64,000 nt of DNA from Alligator mississippiensis. Taxonomy: Eukaryota > Chordata > Crocodylia > Alligatoridae. A program made the position numbers and the translations under genes. The DNA is taken from NCBI RefSeq assembly GCF_030867095.1, contig NC_081824.1, forward strand, positions 56,578,882 through 56,642,881, written 5' to 3'. Shown here piece after piece: positions 53,878-64,000 of the stretch (position 1 is the stretch's first letter; each line of letters starts with the position of its first letter). A model generated the notes under the pieces. That model ran no database searches and was not told where the DNA came from. It saw nothing but the letters and a program-made list of their open reading frames with translations.

Positions 53878-56800
53878 GAGGCCAGATTTTTGGGGTAAAA
53901 GGACAAAGGATTTCTTCCATTTAATACTTCATAGTCATGTTTTTATTGAACTAAGTGATCAGGACTTGCCCAGTATTTTCTATGTGCCAGGGCAACTCTG
54001 CTTCCCCTAGAGAGGCCCCCAATGAAAGTGCAGCCTAGTGCGCATGTAAAGAAGGGAAGCAGGGAGCAAGCATAACTACACTAAATCTCAAACTGCATAA
54101 GTGTCATTATGTAACTATGTAAGCATCATTTAGAGATGTGAAAGGGAAATAGAATCTGCCCCAAGTTCAAAATTACAATTCCCATAAAAACTGAAAATAT
54201 TATAATTAATGCCGTAATATGAAGATAAATGAAAGGGTAATGAGAAATTACAATTCTTACTATGAATTGATTAAATTCTTGCCCAAAGGGACGCTAAAAT
54301 AAAAGGGTGGGAGGAGGGAGGGGCAAACAACACTGTACTCACTGGTCACCAGCTTCCATCAAGCCTCATACGGTCTGAGATATCATAATTTGTTTGGTCA
54401 GAACTGAACACTAAATCCCACTCACTTGGTTCTCTTCTGAATCCTATGATGTATTGACTTTCAAGAAGGTCTGTGAAGGCAGTTAGGGGAGAAAAAGGCC
54501 AATAACTCCTCAAGAAAATTGTTTCAGAAAAAAATCCCCCTTTAACTTTTACAAATATCAACATTTTCCTATTAATTAGTGAACATTATTGAACCTTCCT
54601 CAAGATTCTATTCTAAATCCCAGCAGGCAGCTAGTACTCTGATACCTTCATCAACAGTCTGCTATCATGTTCATGAGAGTTTGCAATATCAATATCATTT
54701 GTTAAATGCACATGAATCACTTCACCGTCCTGTTTTAATAAATGAAACAGTTTAAAACTTACCTTTCCAGGCTCACAACTTTAAAAGATACAAAAGAGAA
54801 ATCAATACATACAGAAAATCCTTCTGTATCCACTAATTATAGTGGAAATAAAATATATATATTGAGTGTTGTAGATAGACTGAGATCTCTGAGAATTTAA
54901 AAGATCAAAATTCTTAGCAGATTACTCAGGTCTTCTGTATATCTGATATTAGTAGGTGCCTCATACAGCTCTGCTGGTAGTATTAATGCTAAGTCTCAGA
55001 TATACTTATGACAGCTTTTAAACTACTCAGTTTCCACTGAATTTCTATGCAGAAATTATTTTAAATTAAAGGAATGCCAATACTATTTCCATATTTATCT
55101 GGTACATAAAGAGTTTGTCCCTACAAAATATATAATTGATTCTTCTGAGTAATTAAATGCAAGAATATGTGTGTATGCATACACAGATATATACACACAA
55201 TCAGACAAAATTCTATCTTTATATTCCTTCTAACTACTTGCCACTGACAACACCAATAGACCTTGTTAATGTTAGGACATATATTTTCAAATCATGACAT
55301 TCATACTATGATTCTACTTTCGAGTCAATGTGCTGTTACAAGAGAAGTGCCAACAATCTGTAATGCCTGTGAATTTTCTTTGAAAGGTTAAATCCATCAA
55401 TATAAACTTTACAAAAAATTGATTTCTCACCCCTTCTATTACAACATAAATCAAACAAATCTGTCCCCTTTTCATTCCTCTGTATAAACTAGTGTTCACT
55501 AGCAATGATGAAAAGTAGTTATTTTAAAAGGCAAAAAATTAAACTTACACAGAAAACATATTAACTGCCTTTTTATGCTCGCCTTTTAAAACCCATTACA
55601 TGCCTGCCTAATAAAAGTTGTAAATGTTGAACTATGTTTGACTTATAGAAGGTAAAACAGTAAAACATTTAGCATGTAATATGAACTGCAACTTTCTAAC
55701 CAATATATTTTATTAATTTATTTTGTTCATGTTTTTAATGTTTATATATTTAACTATATATTGATAATGGGAACATTTACCTTAAGTTGTATCTCTCATC
55801 AGATGCTCTATTTTGGAGTGTTTTTACAAGGTCATTTTCCTACTTTTTAAGTATAATGAATTCAATATCAAGATTAATTTTGAATTTTTCCCCTAATTAC
55901 ACATTTTATTAGCTTTTTAGAATGAATAGTCCTTACATGATGTGACAAAAGAAGTCAAATTAATTCTGAAGGACAAGTATTAAAATTTTTTCTCAGTAAT
56001 TGGCATAGTAAATTTTTAAATACAATCTAATTTTGAAACATCTGTGGAAAAGAAGATTTCTTCCTGGAGGCTGCCACTGTGCACAGCACAAAACATTGTT
56101 TCTGATGAAGTGATAGCTTTTATAATTTATTTATAGAAAGGATCACAGTTGTAGCTGGTATACAATGAATTGTTAGCCTAGTGAGAGCATGTTTTAGTGA
56201 AGCAAACTGGTGCAGCATTTCTTATTTCTATAGTTTTGTGTATTTCAGTGGGCTTGTTATGTTGGCAGTAAAAAAAAAAAGTCTTTATTGGAATGAAAAA
56301 TTACTCATATCTCATAAAAAATGTAGATCTAGACCTACACCGGCTGAATAAGCAGTGGGGGTCAGTTGCAAAAGCATAACAGTAAAGCTTGTTGCCTCGG
56401 ACAGCTTCACAATACGTAGGACAGTGCCAGCTGCCATAGTGCCAACTGGAGCAACACAATCAGCTGCTGCTACTCTCACAACAATTTTGGTACTCTTCCC
56501 CCTGCCTCCTCCCTTCCAATAAAGGCAGTGCCTAGGGGAGCTGATCTGTTTATCCCTCTTCAGTTATGCTACTGGGTGATTGCTTACTCAGAGGGAGGGA
56601 GAACACACTTTTAAGCTATCTTTTCTGCTTATATTTGCCAGAATGATCCTCCAGAATAATTCAAAAGAACCTTACATCTTCTTTGATGCTGTATACGTAT
56701 TGTCATAGTCTCAAGGGCCAATATAGCAGCAAGCTCAGGGAAATCCTGACCGCAACTCACTATCATGATTCCACTTCTGACCATAGCATCAGGGATTTGT

Positions 56801-56955
56801 ATAAGAGCCAAAACATTTGCTCTGACCTGCAGGGACATCTCATAATGGAGGTGCCTTCTGCATTGTTAGGGTAAAGAAAAGGACAACATCCAGGTTACTG
56901 TGATTAAGCCAGTTTATGTCATGGTATTTTGTCATGCATTTCTCACACCTTCTAT
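53878..56955. other. AT-rich stretch, nothing identified
   Basis: About 3 kb without recognisable exons or repeat ends. 56380-56600 is somewhat more GC-rich and may be an unrecognised repeat. Confidence 0.45.
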
Positions 56956-56959
56956 GGAG

Positions 56960-58060
56960 ATTCATAAATTCATAGACTGTTAGAGGCTGGAAGGGACCTT
57001 GCAGATCATCGGGTCCAGCCCACCTCGTTGTAGGCTGGAAGACAACTAGGGTCAAGTGACCCCAGAAAGGTCTCTTCTTGAAAACCTCAAGGGTAGGTGA
57101 TTGCACCACCTCTGGAGGGAGTTTATTCCACAGTCTGGACACCCAGAAGGAGTTTTTCCTGGTATTAATCCTGAAGTGGCCTTCCAGGAATTTATATCCA
57201 TTGGTCCTGGTCTTCCCCAGAGGTTCCCTAGTGAACAGTTGTTCACTGAGCTCCTGATGCACTCCTCTGATATAGTGGTAAGCTGCTATCAAGTCCCTTC
57301 TCAACCTTCTCTTCTTTAAGCTAAAGAGCCCAGGTCCCTCAGCCTTTCCTCATATGGCTCGCTGTACAAGTCCCTGAGCATACGAGTGTTTTTTTTTATG
57401 GACCCTCTCAAGTTTTTCCACGTTCTTAGTGAAGTGCGGCACCCAAAACTGAATTTAATACTCCAACTGCAGTCTCACCAGTGCTGAGTACAGCAGGCGT
57501 ATCACTTCCTTAGTTTTACACAAGATTCATTGGTTGATGCATGCCAGTATGTTATTTACCCTGCTGCCCACCGCATTGCACAGACAACTCATGTTCATGA
57601 GATGGTCAATCATTACCCCTAGTTCCCTTATGGCCATGGTGCAAGTTACTCTGTCAGCTCTAAGCCTGTATGTATGTTGAGGGTTATTGGCACCCAGATG
57701 GAGCACCTTACACTTGGAAGTGTTAGCCTTCATCTGGTTCCAGTCTGCCCTACTCTCTAGCCAGTCCAGGTCCGCCTGTATCAACAACCTATCTTCTGGC
57801 ATGGCCACACTTCCGCATAGCTTGGTGTCATCCACAAACTTGGCCAGCAAGCTTTTCACTCCCCCATCCAAATCATAGATAAAGATATTGAAAAGCACCG
57901 GTCCAAGCACAGACCCCTGAGGGACACCACTGGCCACTTGGTACCAGGACAACACAGATCCATTCATGAGAACACTCTAGGTCCTACCCTGTAGCAAGTT
58001 TCCCACCCACTCAACCCTCAAGCAGCCAAGCTCACGATCTTCCAGTTTGAGTTACCACTC
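56960..58060 (-). mobile_element. CR1 LINE copy g, 5' truncated
   Basis: Begins with the reversed CR1 3' end ATTCATAAATTCATAGACTG and ends near 58060. The minus strand encodes the last third of ORF2. The upstream break and several frame changes make it inactive. It is less close to a, d and f and belongs to another CR1 subfamily. Confidence 0.9.
57000..57967 (-). pseudogene. CR1-g reverse transcriptase, C-terminal part
   Basis: From 57967 the open frame gives SGVPQGSVLGPVLFNIFIYD, KSLLAKFVDDTKLCGSVAMP (active-site box F-V-D-D, both aspartates kept), KCKVLHLGANNPQHTYRLRA and RELGVMIDHLMNMSCLCNAV. A second frame (57304 to 56960) gives RRDLIAAYHYIRGVHQELSE and KLPPEVVQSPTLEVFKKR. The part between, about 57310-57520, contains frame changes. 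Confidence 0.88.
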
Positions 58061-58383
58061 AATGAGATGAAGTCACTCATATCCATAAGTACTCATACAA
58101 AACAACTATTCCATTCAATCAATCAATCAATAAATAACAATGACTATAACAGTCAATAAAACAGTCCAATAAAATAAGCAAAATACTGGTAATCAGGCAT
58201 CTTTCTAACTGATACTTAAAAACAGCATTCAACAATGCCAGATAAACACCAACAGATATCAGACAAATATATGTAACTGGTTAGATTCTATCCTTTATTA
58301 CACACATGGAAATCTCATTCATACACCCCCTCTACATGTTTTAGGCATTGAACAATTGAATCATTAATTGTGCAATTCCCTTA

Positions 58384-58727
58384 AGACAAGCTACACATGT
58401 AAAGTACCTATCACACGATAAAGAACGCCAACCACCTATAAAGTTAGACCTCAGAAATGTGTACTAACTTTCTAACTAGTTGCTATTGAGCTTCAATTTT
58501 CATGTGTATCAGGGTCTCCCTGGCAGCTGGGAACCCCATCAGCCAAAACAACCTTTTCACCAGTACAAGGGAAGCCCGGGATCTGGCTCCCTCTGCATCA
58601 GCAATAAGGCATCAGCGATCCCACATTTGTGCCTTTTGCCATGTGTATGTGGTGTGGCAGAAGCTGTGATTGTATGAATGAGACATTACATCCAATCTCA
58701 CCTTTACATGCACGTGTAGAGGGAGCC
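58384..58727. mobile_element. MITE candidate (TTA duplication)
   Basis: Left end AGACAAGCTACACATGTAAAG and right end reversed GGCTCCCTCTACACGTGCA share CTACAC(A/G)TG and a following TAAAG. TTA at 58381-58383 and 58728-58730. The ends are weak but lie in the same place as in the other elements of the group. Confidence 0.5.
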
Positions 58728-58730
58728 TTA

Positions 58731-59493
58731 TTGATATGATATGATTTGAGCTGCATCTTTGCCTTTTGTGTTTATAAGAAAAGTCTAAATATTTTTAATT
58801 TCTTTTTTGCCTCTTGCAACTAGCTAATATAGAAAACAAACAAACAAATAAAAAACAAAACAAAACAAAAACCAGTTACCTTTAGTAAACTAGGAATTAA
58901 TTTAAAAACTAGTTAAACATTTACCTGCTAACATTACTGTTCTGGCTGGCACACATATATATTATATTCTGTTCATGTCTCTTTTCTTTGCAATCCTGTT
59001 CTGCACTTTTAACGTGATCTCATAAAGAAAGATGATGTTAACATGTCTGAGGTATTCAGGATTGTTTGTGACACTTACATATTGATAGCTGACATGTATC
59101 TATTTAACCTTCCTTAAAAAATTGTTAACTACTTCTCCAAAGGGGAGGAAGTCATGTCCTGAATTCCTTTTGTACCAAAACTCTTAGTGCCTGGTAACTG
59201 AAACTGGTTAATCATTTATTATTTATGTTTGTTATGGTACCATAAAAGGACCAACAAACAGAGGCCCATTGTGCAAAGCACTGTACAAAGTAATAGGTTC
59301 CCGCACTTGGCTTTCATTGGTGGACCTTAATTTGCTTAAAGCTTCTGATCTAAAGTTCTAAGCTACATTATTCATTCGTTATTGGGCTGTATAATAGAGA
59401 AGTCTAACAATAGCAGAGAACCGGTCACTTCCTTCCCTGATATACCACCCAAGTGGCTTTGGGGCAAGACTATGCATAGAACACAGTACTATC
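58731..59493. other. AT-rich stretch, nothing identified
   Basis: No gene or repeat end recognised. A low-complexity CAAA run lies at 58836-58870. Confidence 0.5.
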
Positions 59494-59501
59494 CAATACA
59501 A

Positions 59502-59713
59502 CAGAGGTTATCAACTTTTTTGGGTCTGTGTACCCCCAGCAGCTGGTCAAGAAGGAGTCCCCCTGTGGCCAGATAAGTGGGAGGAGGCTGGGATCCCCCA
59601 TGGCCCATTGGTGAGTGTGCCAGCAACACAGCGGTGGTGGAAGTGCTGGTGGCAGCAGCTGCTGCTGAGTACGCCCTGAGGCCATCCCAAACACCTCTGG
59701 TTGAAAACCCCTG
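59502..59713. mobile_element. hAT (Charlie-like) MITE with 8-bp duplication
   Basis: Ends CAGAGGTTATCAACTTTTTT and reversed CAGGGGTTTTCAACCAGAGG, the typical CAGgGGTT(C)TCAAC start of hAT elements. Flanks CAATACAA (59494-59501) and CAATAGAG (59714-59721) match at 6 of 8 positions. The inner CAGCAGCTGCTGCT repeats produce frames without meaning. Confidence 0.85.
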
Positions 59714-59721
59714 CAATAGAG

Positions 59722-61881
59722 AGTTTCCTTATATCCAACAGATATCTTTAATGGGTATTTCAGGATGAGTACATTACTTTATGTTACACAAGTAATATAT
59801 ATATATAAAAAAAAAAAGAGTCACTAGAGAATATGGGCACTGGTGTAGTATAAAATATCTCTAGAGCAATACAAATTATTGATGTATGTCCCTGGAAGAT
59901 AAGCACCAGGAGAAGGGGGACTTCCCCCTATAGTGGGACAGGGTACTGGACAGCCCACCCCACCATAAAAAGCCCTGAGACCAGGGCAAACTTACCTGTT
60001 TCAGGTAATGGAGGAAAGGACACTATGCGCCCATTCCAAACAGCCGCACTATTTGTGAGCTGCGCCTGCTTGTGGCTCGAGCTGGCACAAGCTAGTGACA
60101 TCATCTCTGGAGGCTGCCCAGCAAAGATAAAAGCTGACATCAAGGGAGACATGAGGGGAGCGCTGCAGGGGTTGGACTCCGGAGGCACTTCCCCCACCAG
60201 GTGAGTGCTACACTGGTGGATGCCAAGTGATCCCAAGTGGAGGCACAGGGAGAGTCTCCAGCAGAGGCAAGAGCAGGGGAACACATCGAGGGATGGTGAA
60301 GACTCTAAGAAAGACCAGATACTGTCCTGGATCAAGGGTGAACGCCTTGTTTTTTTCTTTCCCTTTTTCTTTTCCTTTCATCGACCCCTTTGATAAGGAT
60401 TAGCCCTGAGAGGCTCTGAGGTCAGGACACATAGCACCGCAAAAGGTCCTGAAGTAAGGGCTGGGGGCGGGGGGGGAAGACAACCCTCCATGAGAGAGAA
60501 GCGGTGGTAGATGATGGCCAAGGGCCAGACCTAGTCAGAAGTCCATCAGGCAGTCCAGAGCATCTTGCCAGGAGAGAGACAACAACTGAGGGTGAGCTGA
60601 GGAACATTGTCAGTCACTGCAAAGGCTGGCGTATAGATGGGGTGTAGGGGAGGCAAAGCCCCACAGAGACCTGCCGAGGATTACAGTACATCCAAATGAG
60701 TCTATTGAAGGAAAGTGCACCACTGAAATCATCATCCAAGTCTTGGCAGGAGAGTCTCAGGGCTTTTCCCGGGGGGACCATGGGCTCATTCAGGGAGGGC
60801 TAATGCCCACGTCATGGTCGGTCTCAGGCACATGTGCCAAGGCAGCACACAAATGCCTACTGGAGACCAGGAAGGCGCAATGTATTTCATGCATAATTGA
60901 TAGAAACATCATATTTTTTCTTGACAAGTTTTGATGTAAAGGTGTTTTTTAAAACAAAGCCTTGCCAAGTTCTACGGTACATTTATTTTAGAACCAATAC
61001 TAATCAGTCTATTTCAATGTTCTAGGTACATGAAGGGAAAAAAAAAAAAAAGAATTGTCTGAAAACTAAGGATGGCACTGCAGGTGAAGAATCAAGAATC
61101 TATTATCTTGCATTTCATGGACTTCATAAAAATAAATTCATTTTTTGAAGTCTCAGTTTCCCAATGTTTTTAATGCCTGCCAACTTCCCCCAGTTCCTGT
61201 AAACTGCATTTAACAAATATAGATGAGAGCATTTTACAGTGAGTCATGAGGCTTATCTTATTACACTGTACAAGTCCCAAGGTGCAAGTTGTTGACTAAT
61301 AATATCTGTATGTTATAACATTCAGAACACATTGTGATACTTGTCTGTCTTTCTACGTAGAGCCTGCTGGAAAGGAACATAGATTTGAAAAAGTACTTTA
61401 TAGTTTTGAACCTCACTGAAAATATTTATGTTAGGTTTTTAATTTTATGCAAGTGCTCAACTTGTATTGGAATACTTGCATAGTTTTCAACATATCAGTA
61501 TTACTGACCACAGATTAGTAGTGCTATGCGCAGCAGGAGAGTATTAGTGGGCACTCTCTTGCTGATCCAATTCTGCTTTCCTACAACACCCTGGCAGCAG
61601 AGCCAGGAGAATGGAGATCCCCATATCCCCACCACTGGAATGGGAGAGGTACATGGGGATCAGGGGGCTGGAGAGGCAGAATTCTTGCAGAGCAGGTATA
61701 GGGGTTCCACAGCAACAACTTGCTCCAAGGTCTGCTGAAATCAATTAAAATATATCCTTTAAGGTCTATAGATTGTAGATAAACTTCCATGCCATGAAGC
61801 AAAGGAAGTACATTTTCACTAATTACATCAACTCTGAGTTCTGGTTGTAGCTACAAGAATATAAAATGCAGGGTTTTGGGG

Positions 61882-61882
<1 letters not shown>
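59722..61882. other. Unclassified, with a GC-rich block at 59885-60870
   Basis: The GC-rich block contains a TATA-like CATAAAAAG, a TTACCTGTTTCAGGTAA hairpin (59993-60009) and splice-donor-like words (CCAGGTGAGT near 60198). It may be part of an LTR or leader of an unknown retroelement. I found no paired ends, target duplication or protein motif. The rest is AT-rich. Confidence 0.3.

Positions 61883-61946
<64 letters not shown>
61883..61946. repeat. (TA)n microsatellite
   Basis: About 32 TA units without interruption, after GGGTTTTGGGG. Confidence 0.97.
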
Positions 61947-61948
<2 letters not shown>

Positions 61949-62302
61949 TCAAAAATAACTGTTTACTTACCAAGCAGGTGCTCTTGCTACATGCTCTTGC
62001 TCACTAAAAATAAACTCATTATGTTCACAGAAGAATTTTTATAATTGTTACTTAAATTTAAAAAGCTATAGTAGCTGCCATTAATAAGCTGATATTTACC
62101 AACAGTTGTCTCCTAACAAACGTTTTAGGAACCGTACATCAATGTTCTCCATTCCCTTTCACTTTCTTCCTCACTGGCATTACAGAATAAAGTTAGCAAG
62201 CGCATGCTTGGATCTGTTGGGAGATGCTAGAATGAAGAACCTTCATAGAGCTATTATATGGGGTTGGTGGTCATTTTATATACATATCCAGTAATAGTTC
62301 AT

Positions 62303-62785
62303 TTAAAAATGGAGGACAGGCCCATTGATGGCTATTAAATTCAGCAGTAAGTGATGTATCCTCTGACATCTCTAAAACAAATGATGGTTGATGTCAAGGA
62401 AGGTATGACAGGAAATGGCCTCCCTCTAAAGCAGTGATGTTCAGCCTGTGGATCTGGCCCCCAAATTACTGGATCTGGTCCATAGCATGTTGAGATCAGT
62501 GCCAAGCAACTCACTACTGCACATATTTTCCTCCAACCTGTGCCATGCTAATGATCCCCTCCACGGATTTCCCTGATCTCTCAGGTGCTTATTACTAGAC
62601 GTAAGCTGTTTTCTTATCTTCCTCCCTTATCATTGGCATTGGAAGCCACCTCCCTCCTCACTTTTCCCCTTCCCCTACTGGCTTTACTTCTTCTCTAAAG
62701 CATCTACCATTGCCACTGTTGGAAAACAGATTATTGGTTTAGAATGACCATTTTTCTGACTCAATATTGTATTACTTATATTCTG
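62303..62785 (+). mobile_element. L3/CR1-like LINE 3' tail, interrupted by a hAT element
   Basis: ATGGAGGACAGGCCCATTGA and TGGCTATTA at 62310-62337 are the end of the coding region and start of the 3' untranslated part of L3/CR1-like elements. After the insertion the tail continues at 62693 with CTCTAAAGCATCTACCATTG and CCACTGTTGGAAAACAGATT. It ends near 62785. The same tail stands at 4620-4828 (CTCTAAAACATCTACTATTG). Confidence 0.75.
62432..62692. mobile_element. hAT-like insertion with perfect 8-bp duplication
   Basis: CTCTAAAG stands at 62424-62431 and again at 62693-62700. The L3 tail is continuous if the segment and one copy are removed, as comparison with 4720-4740 shows. The insert begins CAGTGATGTTCAGCCTGTGG, a hAT-type start. 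Its right end is decayed and pairs poorly. Non-coding. Confidence 0.82.
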
Positions 62786-62789
62786 ATTT

Positions 62790-64000
62790 TATTTGTACAA
62801 TGGTTATGCAGCAATCCCTCTCTAAGCAGTATGTCACAAAGTGGGCCTCCTATAATCCCATATGCATATGGAGCTCAATGATGATCGTGAGCAGAAGCAA
62901 GTCATGAGATAATTACAAAGCTTGCATTTGTAGGACAGCAGCAATTAGCTTTGTCCATAGGATTAAGTAACAGCTATATTCACGGAACAGCCGTATTTAG
63001 GCACATTGGCCATTTTCTCTTCAATCCCTGGGTACTCTGACAACCCCCTTCTCTCACTCCAAAGCAGAGCTTCATAAATCCTGATTAATCTAGCTGTATC
63101 AAATGAATAGGTGAAGGCAAAGAGAATGCCATCTGTTTATTAATAATGAAATTGCTACTGAAATAACAATAGGGTGAAGTTTCCAATTTCTCAGTTCTTG
63201 GACAAAACAAGCAATAACAATGTATTTGCTTTATTTATTATATTTAATATTCCAGTAACATGGTTATGGAATAATTTGCAAGCAAATATTATTCCTCATT
63301 AGATAAATATGCTTTTTGTTTTTTTAATAAAGATGAATAATATGTACCTTGTTATAGGGCTCTGTAAAACTGTCCTGAAATAATATTTTCCCAAATGAAA
63401 TAAGGCATGATCTGCCACTATTTTTGTAATCTATGTGCTTTGTAGCTATATTCTTACTCCATATAATCTACACACTCTACTGTAACACCATTATTTTCAG
63501 AGCGGACACAAATGACTGAAAAGTGGTTGATAAACAGAACCATTAGCCCAATTTCACCATTTCCATTTAGAATTCAGTAACAGGGGCTGCAAAGCAAACC
63601 TTCATTAAACACTTATTTGCTTCATTCCAAGTTAGGATAATTTACAACATATATTTATCTTGTGTGACACTGTGGTATGATCTTGTTAATAAGTGAGCAT
63701 TCCCTATGAAAAACCTAAGTCTGAGCAAGAATAAGCATCTAACAATGATGTGTTAAGGGCCAGATCCATTAAAAGCCTTAAGTATCATTTTAGGTACTGC
63801 AAAAACTAGATTGTAGATGCCTAGCCTCCAGAATGGAATGCAAAAATCAAGAGTTAGGTACCTACCCTCCATATGCAGAGACACAGTTAAGACACGTAAG
63901 GACATTTCAAAACAGCTAGCAGGCTCTGTAGGATACGATCTAGAGCTAGATACCAAGAAATGATAAACCTAGGAGCATGTATGAAATTCTACCCCTCTTT
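62790..64000. other. AT-rich repeat-free stretch
   Basis: No transposon or coding pattern recognised. It has several TAATTA/ATTAAT-type words and balanced complexity, so it may be unique sequence; see findings. Confidence 0.45.

Noticed and set aside
58105..58135. CAAT/CAATAAAT tandem words as a LINE tail
   Set aside because: Short simple repeat. It lies at the 5' side of CR1-g, not at a 3' end, so it cannot be its tail.
59985..60040. U1 snRNA-like word CAAACTTACCTGTTTCAGGT
   Set aside because: Only the ACTTACCTG word agrees. The rest does not follow U1, and the word is half of a TTACCTG/CAGGTAA hairpin.

Overview
This looks like a stretch of vertebrate intergenic DNA, most probably from a crocodilian. 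The reasons are abundant CR1 LINE copies, a dense population of small inverted-repeat DNA transposons whose ends read roughly GGGCACATCTACA, and well-preserved ancient repeats (MIR, L2-like and L3/CR1-like remnants). A turtle is the main alternative. A bird is less likely because of the number of DNA transposons. I found no host protein-coding exon, rRNA, functional tRNA, CRISPR array or bacterial feature. Almost all long open frames are transposon remnants or chance frames in GC-rich repeats.

Layout. 1-3693: a decayed, Myb/SANT-coding DNA transposon on the minus strand, cut by the window edge. 4.3-9.1 kb: an L3-like LINE tail, a long-inverted-repeat foldback element, a MIR, a Tigger-like MITE with TA duplication and a 3-bp-TSD MITE. 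9.1-11.4 kb: an L2-like LINE 3' part, then a CR1. 14.6-19.6 kb: a nearly complete minus-strand CR1 with the ORF1 esterase, ORF2 endonuclease and reverse transcriptase, and a duplicated unit in its presumed 5' UTR. 19.8-21.5 kb: a solo LTR, a MITE and a Penelope-like tail with a damaged hammerhead motif. 22.3-25.3 kb: CR1, MIR and MITEs. 25.9-29.7 kb: a second, plus-strand Myb/SANT transposon bounded by inverted repeats and a 3-bp duplication. 29.9-33.1 kb: several MITEs and an old CR1-like LINE. 35.3-46.4 kb: CR1 copies and an old L3-like LINE split by four later insertions. 46.5-64 kb: mostly AT-rich sequence with three hAT-like insertions carrying 8-bp duplications, a 2.1-kb inverted-repeat element, one more CR1 and long TA repeats.

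How the parts relate. The two Myb/SANT elements and many of the MITEs share similar ends and 3-bp target duplications. They therefore look like one PIF/Harbinger-type group in which short copies depended on longer, now dead, relatives; this is inference. The LINEs form age layers: L2, L3-like and MIR are oldest, the 3-bp-TSD MITEs and CR1 copies inserted into them, and the open frames of CR1-b and CR1-f are the best preserved. All coordinates of repeat ends are estimates by eye unless a target duplication is stated.
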